The position numbers and the translations under genes are program-made. A stretch of DNA of 64,000 nucleotides from an uncultured Clostridium sp. (GTDB lineage: Bacteria > Bacillota > Clostridia > TANB77 > CAG-508), in contig CAOKRC010000003.1 of assembly GCA_948471035.1 (NCBI GenBank), positions 49,976 to 113,975 on the forward strand, in the 5' to 3' direction. Below are positions 36,481-45,661 of this stretch, piece after piece (within the stretch, counting starts at the first letter, position 1; each line of letters begins with the position of its first letter). Under the pieces are notes generated by a model, which saw only the letters and a program-made list of their open reading frames with translations, made no database searches and was not told the origin of the DNA.

Positions 36481-36984
36481 ATTTAACATATAAAAAAATA
36501 CAAGAAAAAGAGAAAGACCAATTATTTAATCTTATAAATATAGTATTGGGAGGATTGGATAACCAAGAATATTTTATTCCATATGAACAATGGGAAATAG
36601 ACAGTATGTTTGATGAAAAAAATTATGCACCATTATATGGAGCATATGAGGGTGATAAACTTGTTGGAATGGCCCAATTATATGTTTCACAAGATATGCT
36701 TGCAGATTTTAAAAAGGAATTTGGGCTTGAAAATTATACAGTATGTGAGCTGGGAGGAAATTTAGTATTACCAGAATATAGAGGAAATGGAATAACTACT
36801 AAACTACAAACAATAGAATTAGAACTAGCTAAAAAAATTAGGATTTGATTATATAATATCTATGGCTCATCCATATAATATAGGTAGCTGTAAGACACTT
36901 GAAAAAGTAGGATTGAAACTTGTAAGGGAAACAAGATTATCTAATGGATTTTTAAGAAAATTATATGTATTAAAACTAAAATAA
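36477..36984 (+). pseudogene. GNAT-family N-acetyltransferase with an A7 frameshift
   Basis: The reading frame gives the first 124 residues of a GNAT fold (VLPEYRGNGI is the acetyl-CoA-binding motif). The remainder (GFDYIISMAHPYNIGS...) continues in the +1 frame after a run of seven A at 36831-36837, for a full length of 168 residues. No CGG is involved. Removing one A repairs it, so a small indel, sequencing error or transcriptional slippage is likely. It is translationally coupled to the upstream helix-turn-helix gene. Confidence 0.75.
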
Positions 36985-36999
36985 AAGGAGGATAAACTA

Positions 37000-37548
37000 A
37001 TGGATTGGGATTTGACATACATATTATCACAAGTATTTATAATAATTAATTATATACTACTAGCATTAACATATTATGCAAAAGATAGAAAGAAAGTTTT
37101 AATATTAAGTTTTTTATCAATTATTGTAACTGGAATGTCATATATATTTCTAAATGCGTGGTCAGGACTTGCAATGTGTGTAATTGCATTAATAAGAAAT
37201 ATAATATTTTTATTAGATGAAAAGAAAAATGGAAAAAGAGAAACAATTAATAAAAATGATATAGTAATATTAATAATTTTATATGTTATATCAATTATTT
37301 CAGCAATATTTACATATGATGGATTTTTAAGCTTACTTTCTGTATTTGCAACTGTGATTTACACATATTCTGTATGGCAAAAGAAAACTATTTATTATAA
37401 ATTATTAGGAATTCCAGTAGGAATATTATGGATATTATACAATTTATATATAATGTCAATATTTGGAATAATATTAGAAGCAATACTATTAATATGCTCT
37501 GTTACAGGATATGTATTAGAAATAAGAAAATCAACAATTAAAAAATAA
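37000..37548 (+). CDS. YgjV-family inner membrane protein
   Basis: 182 residues with about six hydrophobic helices. The pattern of paired helices and the phrase YYAKDRKKVL after helix 1 fit the YgjV family of bacterial membrane proteins of unknown function. AAAGGAGGA precedes the ATG. It lies 15 bp after the acetyltransferase, so it is probably in the same transcript, which ends at the terminator at 37550. Confidence 0.75.
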   Translation: MDWDLTYILSQVFIIINYILLALTYYAKDRKKVLILSFLSIIVTGMSYIFLNAWSGLAMCVIALIRNIIFLLDEKKNGKRETINKNDIVILIILYVISIISAIFTYDGFLSLLSVFATVIYTYSVWQKKTIYYKLLGIPVGILWILYNLYIMSIFGIILEAILLICSVTGYVLEIRKSTIKK

Positions 37549-37549
37549 T

Positions 37550-37584
37550 AAACAATGAATTCTTATTATAAAAATTCATTGTTT
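37550..37584 (+). terminator. Intrinsic terminator
   Basis: AAACAATGAATT/AATTCATTGTTT stem just after the stop at 37548. Confidence 0.85.
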
Positions 37585-37617
37585 GCTAAAATAAAAAGCT
37601 GAACACAAAAAAGATAG

Positions 37618-37638
37618 GGCATGCGAATTTTGCATGCC
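37618..37638 (-). terminator. Intrinsic terminator of the minus-strand flavin-binding protein gene
   Basis: GGCATGC/GCATGCC stem followed on the minus strand by CTATCTTTTTT. Confidence 0.85.
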
Positions 37639-37648
37639 ATTGTAAAAA

Positions 37649-38041
37649 TTATTTATATTCTAATACTTCATTTACAGTTATTACAATAGCTCCATTAGGT
37701 TCTGTAGCTCCAAAAGCTGAAACATCTCCATTACCAAAAAAGGTATTTCTACATAAATCAAAGTATGAACCATTTTCATAAAATTCAGCAGTTCCAAAAA
37801 TTCTTAATCCCTCGTAAATTTCATTAAATACTGTCAAAACAACATTGTGATTATATTGTATATTTTTTGGTGTATTCACCATTTCATTCACAGATACAAT
37901 AATTTTATTATTCTCAATTACCTTAACATCTGCTGCAACTGCTAAATTAGGATTATTATCTTTATTTACTGTAGCAATATGCATAGGTTTACCATCAATC
38001 AAATCTTTATATTGAAATAAATTCATATTATATTCTCCCAT
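37649..38041 (-). CDS. Pyridoxamine 5'-phosphate oxidase-like flavin-binding protein
   Basis: 130 residues with the split-barrel pattern of the PNPOx-like superfamily (PMHIATVNKDNNPNLAVAAD, then a central GLRIFGTAEF). These small proteins usually bind FMN, and many have unknown substrates. The start could be the first Met or the Met five codons later (MNLFQYKD); a GGGAG lies just before the second. A good terminator follows. Single gene. Confidence 0.8.
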   Translation of the reverse strand: MGEYNMNLFQYKDLIDGKPMHIATVNKDNNPNLAVAADVKVIENNKIIVSVNEMVNTPKNIQYNHNVVLTVFNEIYEGLRIFGTAEFYENGSYFDLCRNTFFGNGDVSAFGATEPNGAIVITVNEVLEYK

Positions 38042-38147
38042 TTTTATTAAAATTGTATAATATTATTTCGTAATAATTATATCATATAAATTTATAATTG
38101 TCTTCATACAAAGGAAAAAAGAGAAATTCTTTTTTAAAAATCCTCTT

Positions 38148-38615
38148 TTATGCAAGTATAGCACCAAGTACTAAAATACCCAAATTATTATTATAAATTT
38201 CATTAAACTGAGATATAGGAAGCGGATTTTCGCCGTAATCCTACTTCAATAGTATAACCAGGTAAATTATAATTCTGTATAAACCAATCTTTATATCCAG
38301 CCCAAGAAGATTCTGGAGGAGTTAAATCTAATAAATACCCACTAGTATTTTCAAACTGTTTACCAATATATTCAGAACGAGGAGGAAGATAATCTTGAAA
38401 CTTCCAATAAATAACTTTACCTTGACTATGGTAAGCCAAAATCAACCTAAAATTATGGTCAAGAGTGAAATTATAAATGGCTCTTGCTTCAGGTGTAGAC
38501 AAAGGAAAATGACCAACATAATCACGAGGAGCAGGGCTCGTAAAACCTTGTTCAAATTTAATCTCTTTTGCATTCTCCCATCCGTGCAGGAAACTGTAAA
38601 TTAAGGTCCACACCT
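38148..38615 (-). pseudogene. C-terminal half of an M14 carboxypeptidase gene split by the island; two CGG shifts
   Basis: Reads (from the island junction) VDLNLQFPAGWENAKEI, then the catalytic His in LAYHSQGKVIYW and the Glu in YTIEVGLGENPLP, ending at TAA 38148. CGGA at 38584 and CGGC at 38235 both need a +1 shift to glycine; the second is the only CGGC in the window. The matching N-terminal half lies at 45662-46160. Joining the halves through the shared core CACCT gives 918 readable bases, 305 residues, after removing the three skipped C. M14 proteins of this kind cut peptidoglycan stem peptides. It is inactive as it stands unless the island excises. Confidence 0.9.
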
Positions 38616-38636
38616 GTGAGGTTGATTAACTTCCAC
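38611..38636. other. Left attachment site of the island
   Basis: Core CACCT (38611-38615) followed by the arm TTGATTAACTTCCAC (38622-38636). The arm is the exact reverse complement of the right-hand arm at 45683-45697. Confidence 0.85.
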
Positions 38637-38828
38637 ATATAAAAATTAGTTAGGAAATATAAAAATATTTACAGTAATTATATATTAAATTAAGTCAAGG
38701 AAAGCTATTTCTGTACCAATAACAATATCTTTTATTCTAAAAAAATATACAAATATTAGAAAAAATGCTGACAAATTAAATTGAGCACGTTATACTACCA
38801 GTAAATTATAAATATGGAGGTAGTAAAT

Positions 38829-39180
38829 ATGTATGAAATTGAAAAAGGAGTTTTAAATAATCTATTTGAAAGTAGAGAATCAAATTTATATGTATTAACA
38901 GAAATGGACAAAAAGCAAATTGAAAATTTGACAAAGGATAATGATACTTATGAGAAATTATTTAATATAATTGAGGAGCTATCAGATGATACAAAAAAAT
39001 TAGACAAAGTTAGAGATAGTTTAGATAGTTATATAGATAGAATAAATATTGCAGGTTCATATGAAAACGAAAAGTTCTATAAAATACGGATTTTCAGATG
39101 CAATTAATTTAATTTTAGAGTGTGCAAAATTGCCAAATATGTCAGCAAATAATTTTTTAAATATAAAAACAAATGTTTGA
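38829..39180 (+). CDS. Small unknown island protein; one CGG +1 shift
   Basis: 116 residues, acidic and helical, with no recognised motif. The pattern (N-terminal helices, then YENEKFYKIGFSDAINLILEC) faintly recalls small proteins common on clostridial mobile elements, but I do not assign a family. CGGA at 39087 is in frame: reading it as Gly gives KIGFSDAINLI, while plain reading stops after six codons. GGAGG precedes the ATG at 38829; an earlier in-frame ATG at 38814 overlaps this site. It is the first gene inside the left end of the island. Confidence 0.75.
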
Positions 39181-39234
39181 CAAAGTGAAAAATATGTTAT
39201 ATAATGTGAAAAAATAAGAGTGGAGTGATACTAT

Positions 39235-39964
39235 ATGAAAAAGCAAAAAAAGTATAACATATATACAGATGCTAGTTTTGATGATAAAAGTAGTGTTGCA
39301 ACATATTCAATTATAATAATGTCAGAAAAAAATTTTAAAGTCATATTCCAAGAAGAGTAGAATAGAAATAAAAAATTCTACTGAAATTGAAGTATTTGCA
39401 GTATATCAAGCAATGAATTTGATTTTAAGTTGTTATATAAATAAAAGTGAAAGTCAAGTATTCTGCATAAATACAGATTGCACACAGGTACCAGCATTCT
39501 TTGAAAATAAAAACAATAAAATGAAAATATTTAAGCATAATGAAGATATAAAAAGAGATATGATAAAAACATATAATGTAATTTCCACAAAATTAAGTAA
39601 AAAGAATTGTAGTTTTTCATTAAAGTGGATAACAAGAGATTTAAATAAAATAGCACATAAACAGACCTATAATATGCTAAAAAGAGTAAGAAAAGTAAAT
39701 AAGTTAAATGTTTCAAAAGATGATGTACTAATTGATAAAAGAATATTTTGCGAAATTTTGACTAGTTTTGATAAAAAGCAATTATCAATTGTATTATATT
39801 TATTAAATAATGTAGGACAAGATAGCTTGATACTAACAACTCAAAAAGCACTTGCTGAGAATTTAAATGTTTCAATTTCAGTAATAAATAAAACAATTAA
39901 AGAATTAAATCAATTGAAAATAATAGAAAAGGTAAAAAATGGAAAGTATTTACTTTTAATATGA
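39235..39964 (+). CDS. RNase H-fold protein fused to a winged helix; contains an A7 frameshift
   Basis: 242 residues if one base of the A7 run at 39326-39332 is skipped. The start YNIYTDASFD, the middle TEIEVFAVYQAM, then INTDC and DLNKIAHK supply the acidic residues of an RNase H-like fold. The C-terminal 75 residues (LTTQKALAENLNVSISVINKTIKEL) form a winged helix like those of plasmid replication or MarR-type proteins. It may act in island replication or control. Because the break is in an A-run and not at CGG, it could be a sequencing error, a mutation or slippage. GAGTG precedes the ATG. Confidence 0.6.
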
Positions 39965-40078
39965 TAATTATATTATTTGAAAATATTTTTTCCTTAAAAG
40001 TTAGTATTGATATGGAAAAAAGTTAGAATATGTGGTAATATATTTTTGTTATAACAGTATGGAAAGGATGATGATATT

Positions 40079-40930
40079 TTGAAAAATAATATATTAAAAG
40101 CAATTATTAATTTAGTGCAAACACCCACATTTGAATTAAAAGAGTTTTATAATACTCATAATAGAGCAAATAGTATGGGAGATGCTTTAGAAGAATACAT
40201 TAAAGATATTTTTGCAGGGACTTATGCTATTACAGATGAACAGAAAAGATTAGAAAAAATTAGTGAAGTATTTAGTTATTTAGGAAATAACTCTAATCCA
40301 CCAGATGCAATGTTAAGGAATGGAGATGCTATTGAAGTAAAAAAGATAGAGAATAGTAACTCTTCATTAGCTCTAAATTCTTCATATCCAAAACACAAAT
40401 TGTTTGCTGATAGTACAATGATAAGCAACCATTGTAGAGATGCCGAAGAATGGAATGAAAAGGATATAATATATGCAGTTGGTGTAGTAGATGACAATAA
40501 ATTAATGAATTTGAGTTTTGTATATGGATTGGACTATTGCGCTAGTGAAGAAACATATACAAAGATAAAAACAAAAATTAAAGATGGGGTTGAGGCTATA
40601 CCTGGAGTTGAATTTTCAGAAACAAAAGAATTAGGTAGAGTTAATAAGGTTGACCCATTAGGTATAACATATTTAAGAGTTCGTGGTATGTGGGGAATAG
40701 AAAATCCATGGACAGTTTTTAAATATGTATATGAAAAAAATTTAGAAAAAGAATTCAATTTTTTTGCAATTATAAATGAGGAAAAATATGCAGATTTTAG
40801 TAAAGAAGATAGAAAAGAATTTGAGGATTTTGTAAATAATAGTGAGTTAATTATGGCAAAAATAAAGATTAAAAATCCAGATAATCCAGCAATACTAAAT
40901 GGAGCATATATAATAACATACAGTAAATAG
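40079..40930 (+). CDS. Type II restriction endonuclease, NgoPII family (predicted target GGCC)
   Basis: 283 residues. Long stretches match what I know of NgoPII-type enzymes: [43 protein letters not shown] (the PD...ExK nuclease core near residues 78-93), and [21 protein letters not shown]. These cut GGCC. It starts at TTG with AAGGATGA upstream, and ends 8 bp before its methyltransferase. It contains no in-frame CGG, so unlike the methyltransferase it does not depend on frameshifting. Confidence 0.92.
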   Translation: MKNNILKAIINLVQTPTFELKEFYNTHNRANSMGDALEEYIKDIFAGTYAITDEQKRLEKISEVFSYLGNNSNPPDAMLRNGDAIEVKKIENSNSSLALNSSYPKHKLFADSTMISNHCRDAEEWNEKDIIYAVGVVDDNKLMNLSFVYGLDYCASEETYTKIKTKIKDGVEAIPGVEFSETKELGRVNKVDPLGITYLRVRGMWGIENPWTVFKYVYEKNLEKEFNFFAIINEEKYADFSKEDRKEFEDFVNNSELIMAKIKIKNPDNPAILNGAYIITYSK

Positions 40931-40938
40931 GAGGAAAC

Positions 40939-41920
40939 ATGAAAGTTATTAGTCTTTTTTCTGGGGCTGGAGGATTAGATTTAGGCTTTGAAATAGCAGG
41001 CTTTGAAATAGAGTGGGCAAATGAATTTGACAAATCAATTTGGGAGACATATGAAAAAAATCATAGCAATTATTTAGATAAAAGAGATATAAGAAAAATA
41101 CCATTAAATGAAATACCAGAATGCGATGGAATCATTCGGTGGTCCTCCATGTCAAAGTTGGAGTGAAGCAGGAGCATGTAAAGGTATAGAAGATGATAGA
41201 GGAAAACTATTCTATGAATTTATTAAAATTTTAAATGATAAGAAACCAAAATTTTTTGTAGCAGAGAATGTATCAGGAATGCTAGCAGAAAAACATAAAA
41301 CTGCAGTTCAAAATTTTATAAAAATGTTTAAAGAAACAGGATATAATGTTAATCTGTATCTAGTAAATGCTGCTGATTATGGTGTACCACAAGATAGAAA
41401 AAGGGTATTTTACATAGGTTTTAGAGATGATTTAGATATTGACTTTAAATTTCCAAAACCATTAGGAAAAAAAATAAACTTAAAAGATGCTATTGGAGAT
41501 TTACAAGATACTGCTATACCAGCACTAGAAAAAAATAAAACCAATGGTGTATATTGTAAGTTTCCTAACAATGAATATATGACAGGTGGATTCTCTACCA
41601 TATATATGTCAAGAAATCGTGTTAGAAGTTGGGATGAACCATCATTTACAATACAAGCTGGAGGTAGACATGCACCAATACATCCACAAGCACCTAAAAT
41701 GACATTTGTAGAAAAAAATAAAAGAGAATTTGTAAAAGGAAAAGAAGATTTATATAGAAGATTAACCGTAAGAGAATGTGCGAGAATTCAGACGTTTCCA
41801 GATAGTTTCAAATTTTATTATACAGATGTAGCTGATGGGTATAAAATGGTGGGAAATGCAGTTCCAGTAAGATTAGCAAATGTAGTTGCTAATGCCATAA
41901 AAGATAGTATAAATAAATAG
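40939..41920 (+). CDS. Cytosine-5 DNA methyltransferase, HaeIII/NgoPII type (GGCC); one CGG +1 shift
   Basis: 326 residues after the shift. Motif I is [13 protein letters not shown] (5-17), motif IV with the catalytic Cys is GGPPCQSW, motif VI AENVSG, motif [15 protein letters not shown], and motif [12 protein letters not shown]. The sequence closely follows M.HaeIII, which has [14 protein letters not shown] at the same place. Here CGGT at 41137 must be read C-GGT as Gly to obtain exactly that motif; plain reading stops after 75 residues, before the active site. It protects GGCC from the paired endonuclease. TAGGAGG precedes the ATG. Confidence 0.96.
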
Positions 41921-41968
41921 TAATATAAATATTGAATAAAAATAATACATTTTTGGTTGGAGGAAGTA

Positions 41969-43393
41969 ATGCAAGATTTAATTGAAGAAGTCAAACAAAT
42001 AAACAAAGAAAATGATATATTTGGAACTTATCAAAAAGCTAAATCAATTTGTGAATTTATAGAATTAGAAAGTAATCAAGAACTATTATCTAAGAATAAT
42101 CTAATTGCAATATATGGCTCATGGGGAACGGGTAAAAGTTGTTTAATGAAAACAATTTTTAATCAACTAAATAAAGATAAATTTGATACTTTATGGTTTA
42201 ATACATGGAAATACGAAAAAGATGAAAATTTAGCATATTCATTATTTAAGTATATCGGAAAAGACAGATTTTGGAATGAATTGATAAAGTCAGGAAAAAA
42301 TACTTTAGACAATATTTATGGTATTTTTAAGAGTTTATCTAAAGGTGTAGAACTAAATTTAGGCATTTTAAGTTTAAAACCTGGAGATGCACTGGATGAA
42401 GCTGAAATCAAAGATCAAGAAATAAATACTAGAATAGAAAAACAAAAATGTTTATGGGAAAGAATTGATGAGTTTGAAGAAACATTTAGTAAAGTAAAAT
42501 TTAAAGAAAATAAAAAGATGGTAGTTTTTTTAGATGATTTAGATAGATGCGAATCAGAAAATATAGTTACATTAATATCAGCAGTTAAATTGCTACTTTC
42601 TATTAACGACAATATTATATTTATTATTGGCATAGATAAAAAAGCAGTAACATTAGCCTTACAAAATAAATATAACAATGATTATAATAAGGCAGATGAA
42701 TATTTAGAGAAGATTTTTCCAATAAATTTTGAACTATCAGATAATATACAAACACAAAATTTTCTAAACTATATTAGTAAAATAACAGACTTAAGTGAAG
42801 ATGATTCTAAAATTATATTACAATTTTTTTATAAAATACACCTTTGCAATGCTAGACAAATTAAAAAAGTATTAAGAAAATATTTCTTAATAAAAAATTA
42901 TATTATAAGTAAAGAAATAGACATCAAGAATAAATATATTGTCTTGATAGTTTTATATGATATTGTATTAAATATATTTTATAATGATGAATATAAGTGT
43001 ATGATATTAAAGGAAAAAGAAAAGTTGTATAAAGATATATTATTAATAAGTTATGATAAAAATGGCTTTAAAAAGGAAGGGCGATTTGATAGATACAAAA
43101 AAAGTTGCAATGTATCTTATACAGATGGTCAAAAATATGATTTATATAAACTACTTATAAGGTTTTCATCTTATAAAATAGATAATATAGAATTAAATAG
43201 TATTAAAACATTAGATGGGAATGCATATATAGAATATTTTAATTGGTTAGGATTATTCAAAAATAATGTATGCAATGATTTTATAGAATTATTACTAAAT
43301 GAATCCAATATTTTGAAAAATTTTATAAAAGAAAATGAATTTGATGATGAAAAGATATATAATTATTTGAAAGAAATTGATAATATTTTATAG
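41969..43393 (+). CDS. KAP-family P-loop NTPase
   Basis: 474 residues. Walker A is YGSWGTGKS (about 48-56), then WFNTWKYEKDENLAYSLFKYI, a KAP hallmark. Walker B is VVFLDDLDRCE (about 187-197), followed by FIIGIDKKAV. KAP NTPases are often membrane associated and recur in defence and anti-phage islands, sometimes near restriction systems. No transmembrane insertion is obvious here. The C-terminal 180 residues are unrecognised. Start after GGAGG at ATG 41969; an upstream in-frame TTG overlaps the ribosome site. It lies 48 bp after the methyltransferase, so it is probably co-expressed. Confidence 0.9.
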   Translation: MQDLIEEVKQINKENDIFGTYQKAKSICEFIELESNQELLSKNNLIAIYGSWGTGKSCLMKTIFNQLNKDKFDTLWFNTWKYEKDENLAYSLFKYIGKDRFWNELIKSGKNTLDNIYGIFKSLSKGVELNLGILSLKPGDALDEAEIKDQEINTRIEKQKCLWERIDEFEETFSKVKFKENKKMVVFLDDLDRCESENIVTLISAVKLLLSINDNIIFIIGIDKKAVTLALQNKYNNDYNKADEYLEKIFPINFELSDNIQTQNFLNYISKITDLSEDDSKIILQFFYKIHLCNARQIKKVLRKYFLIKNYIISKEIDIKNKYIVLIVLYDIVLNIFYNDEYKCMILKEKEKLYKDILLISYDKNGFKKEGRFDRYKKSCNVSYTDGQKYDLYKLLIRFSSYKIDNIELNSIKTLDGNAYIEYFNWLGLFKNNVCNDFIELLLNESNILKNFIKENEFDDEKIYNYLKEIDNIL

Positions 43394-43768
43394 ATATACA
43401 TTTTTAAAATATAAATATTAGGATAATATGTAGACTAAATTCACACAAAAAATTCTCCCAGCGGGCTAAAAAGGTATTAGGAGATTTTCTCCTAAACAGC
43501 GAAAAAGGTGTCAAGACACCAAGCTGGCGAATTTTAGGCACCAAAAAATGCCTTAAAATTCGGTACAAAAAAGATATAGTTTTTTATAAATAAAAGCTAC
43601 ATCTTTTTTTGTACCCAAATTTCTTTTTCTGTACCCATTTTAATAAAAAATTTCAAAAACAAAGTATACTCTTTATAAATTATTTAAGTTTGATATTTAA
43701 ATAAAAAAATTTTGATTATATGAATATCATTCTTAAATAATAATAAACATTATTAAGAGGTGTATGTT
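43394..43768. other. Structured non-coding region of the island
   Basis: Several consecutive hairpins in 200 bases: TTAGGAGA/TCTCCTAA (43477-43495), GGTGTC/GACACC (43507-43520), CGAATTTTAGGCA/TGCCTTAAAATTCG (43528-43562), and GTACAAAAAAGAT/ATCTTTTTTTGTAC (43563-43614, terminator-like). It lies between the KAP NTPase and the recombinase operon. It could be a small RNA, an origin or an attenuator. No open frame is credible here. Confidence 0.6.
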
Positions 43769-43912
43769 TTGGAAAAAGAAGATATAAAAATATACTGTAA
43801 ATTTAATAAAGCAAAACAACCTATTGATAAAGTTATTTGTAAAATGTTTTACGATTTTGCTGAAAAGAAAACTGATAATAAAAATATTGAAAAAAGAGCT
43901 GACAAAATATAA
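43769..43912 (+). CDS. Small charged protein upstream of the recombinase
   Basis: 47 residues starting at TTG after AAGAGGTG, rich in Lys/Asp/Glu with two Cys (IYCKF and VICKMF). I do not recognise it. Its position just before the recombinase resembles the tiny proteins that often precede serine recombinases on clostridial elements. The weak start codon and short length keep confidence modest. Confidence 0.5.
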   Translation: MEKEDIKIYCKFNKAKQPIDKVICKMFYDFAEKKTDNKNIEKRADKI

Positions 43913-43963
43913 AGACCACGTTATGATAATAGTACTGTAAATATTTTTATGGGAAGGAGTAAA

Positions 43964-45620
43964 ATGTTTAAACTAATAACTAAAAATTATAAAGTTCGGT
44001 ATGTATATTAGATTATCTCGTGAAGATGGTGATAAACAAGAAAGTGAAAGTATAGGTAATCAAAGAAAAATAATTGAAAGATATTTAAAAGAACAAGACT
44101 TGAACATTGTAGATGAATATGTTGATGATGGAGTATCTCGGAACTACATTTGATAGACCAGAGTTTAATAGATTAATTGCAGATATAGAAAATCAAAAAA
44201 TTAATATGGTAATAACAAAAGACTTATCAAGACTTGGAAGAGATTATATAAAAACAGGTTATTACATAGAAAACTATTTTCCAGAAAATCAAGTTAGATA
44301 TGTATCAATACTTGATGGAATAGATACATATAGTGAAACAGTAAATAATGACATTACACCTTTTAAAGCTATTTTAAATGATATGTATGCAAAGGATATA
44401 TCAAAGAAGATAAGAAGTGTTTTTAAGGAAAAACAAAAGCAGGGAGAGTACTTATGTAGCACACCAGCATACCGGATATAAAAAAGATTTAACTAATAAA
44501 AACAAATTAGTTATTGATGATAATGTTGTAGATGTGGTAAGAAAAATATTTCATATGTATGTAAATGGAACTGGAAGTAAGTTAATTGTTGAATACTTAA
44601 ATAAAAATCATTATTTAAGTCCATCAGGGTATAGAAAGACTGGTATTGTTCAAAATGAAGAAAAATCCAATTATTTTTGGAATGCAACTACTATATGTGA
44701 TATGTTAAGAAATGAAGTTTATATAGGAAATACAGTTCAAAATAAGGTATCTGTTGTTTCATATAAAGTAAAAAAACTTCGTAAAGTGGAAAGAGAAAAA
44801 TACATAAGAGTAGATAACACTCACGAGCCAATTATTGATAAAGATGTATTTGAGAAAGTTCAAATTATACATAAAGAAAGAGCAAAAAAAGTTGTAAAAC
44901 AATATGACTATTTATTGAGAGGTTTGATATACTGTAAACATTGTCGGTTGGCAAATGCAAATTGTATTAAAAGTAAATCATAATAGTAACAGACCAAAGA
45001 TTCCATATATAGTAGATACAGGCTATCAAAAAAGAAGTTGTTATGTACGAAATTTGAATTATCCAAAGTTTGAAAAGAAAATATTAGAAATAGTAAAGCA
45101 AGTTTGTAAAATATATGCTAATCGTACAATACTAGAAGAAACTTATAAAAAAGTAAAAGACAAATCAATCGATTTAGTGACATCTGTAAAAAAGCAAATA
45201 GAAACAATAGACATTAAAATAACAGAAATTAATAAAAATTTGGATAGTTTATATAATGATAAATTAAATGGCATATTGACTGATATTGATTTTACAAGAA
45301 TATCTGCGAAGTTTGTTAATGAGAGAGAAAAATTAACAAATGAAAAAAGTAATCTAATGGATAGCTTTCAATACTTACAAGGTCAGCAAACTATTAGAAA
45401 TAAAAATGATGAAGAACAAATGAATAAAACAATAAATGAGTTTTTAGAGATGAAAGAAATATATAAATCTTCATTATTTAGATTGATTGATAAAATTGAA
45501 ATAGATAAAGATAAAAATGTTTTTATAACATTTAACTTTGCACCACTGAATACAATAAATGAAAATATAGATGAATTTATTGAAGTAGAAAATATTTTAA
45601 ACGATAAAAAGGTAATATAA
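43964..45620 (+). CDS. Large serine recombinase (island integrase); four CGG +1 shifts
   Basis: 550 residues once four shifts are read: CGGT 43997, CGGA 44139, CGGA 44473 and CGGT 44945. They move the frame 2-0-1-2-0 and each restores a conserved glycine: KVGMYIRLSRED (N-terminal strand with catalytic Ser in LSRED), DDGVSGTTFDRPEF, AYGYKKD (recombinase domain), and YCKHCGWQ (zinc ribbon). The C-terminal third is a coiled coil (about residues 385-500). It would integrate and excise the island at the CACCT core. Read plainly, it gives only fragments. GGGAAGGAG precedes the ATG. It sits at the right end of the element. Confidence 0.95.
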
Positions 45621-45661
45621 TTATGATAGTAAAGACAATAGAAATGTAGAATATAACTACA

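Noticed and set aside
36831-36850. AGG as a second frameshift codon in the acetyltransferase (A-GGA as Gly)
   Set aside because: It would also repair this gene, but AGG is used as plain Arg later in the same gene and elsewhere, and an A7 indel explains the break.
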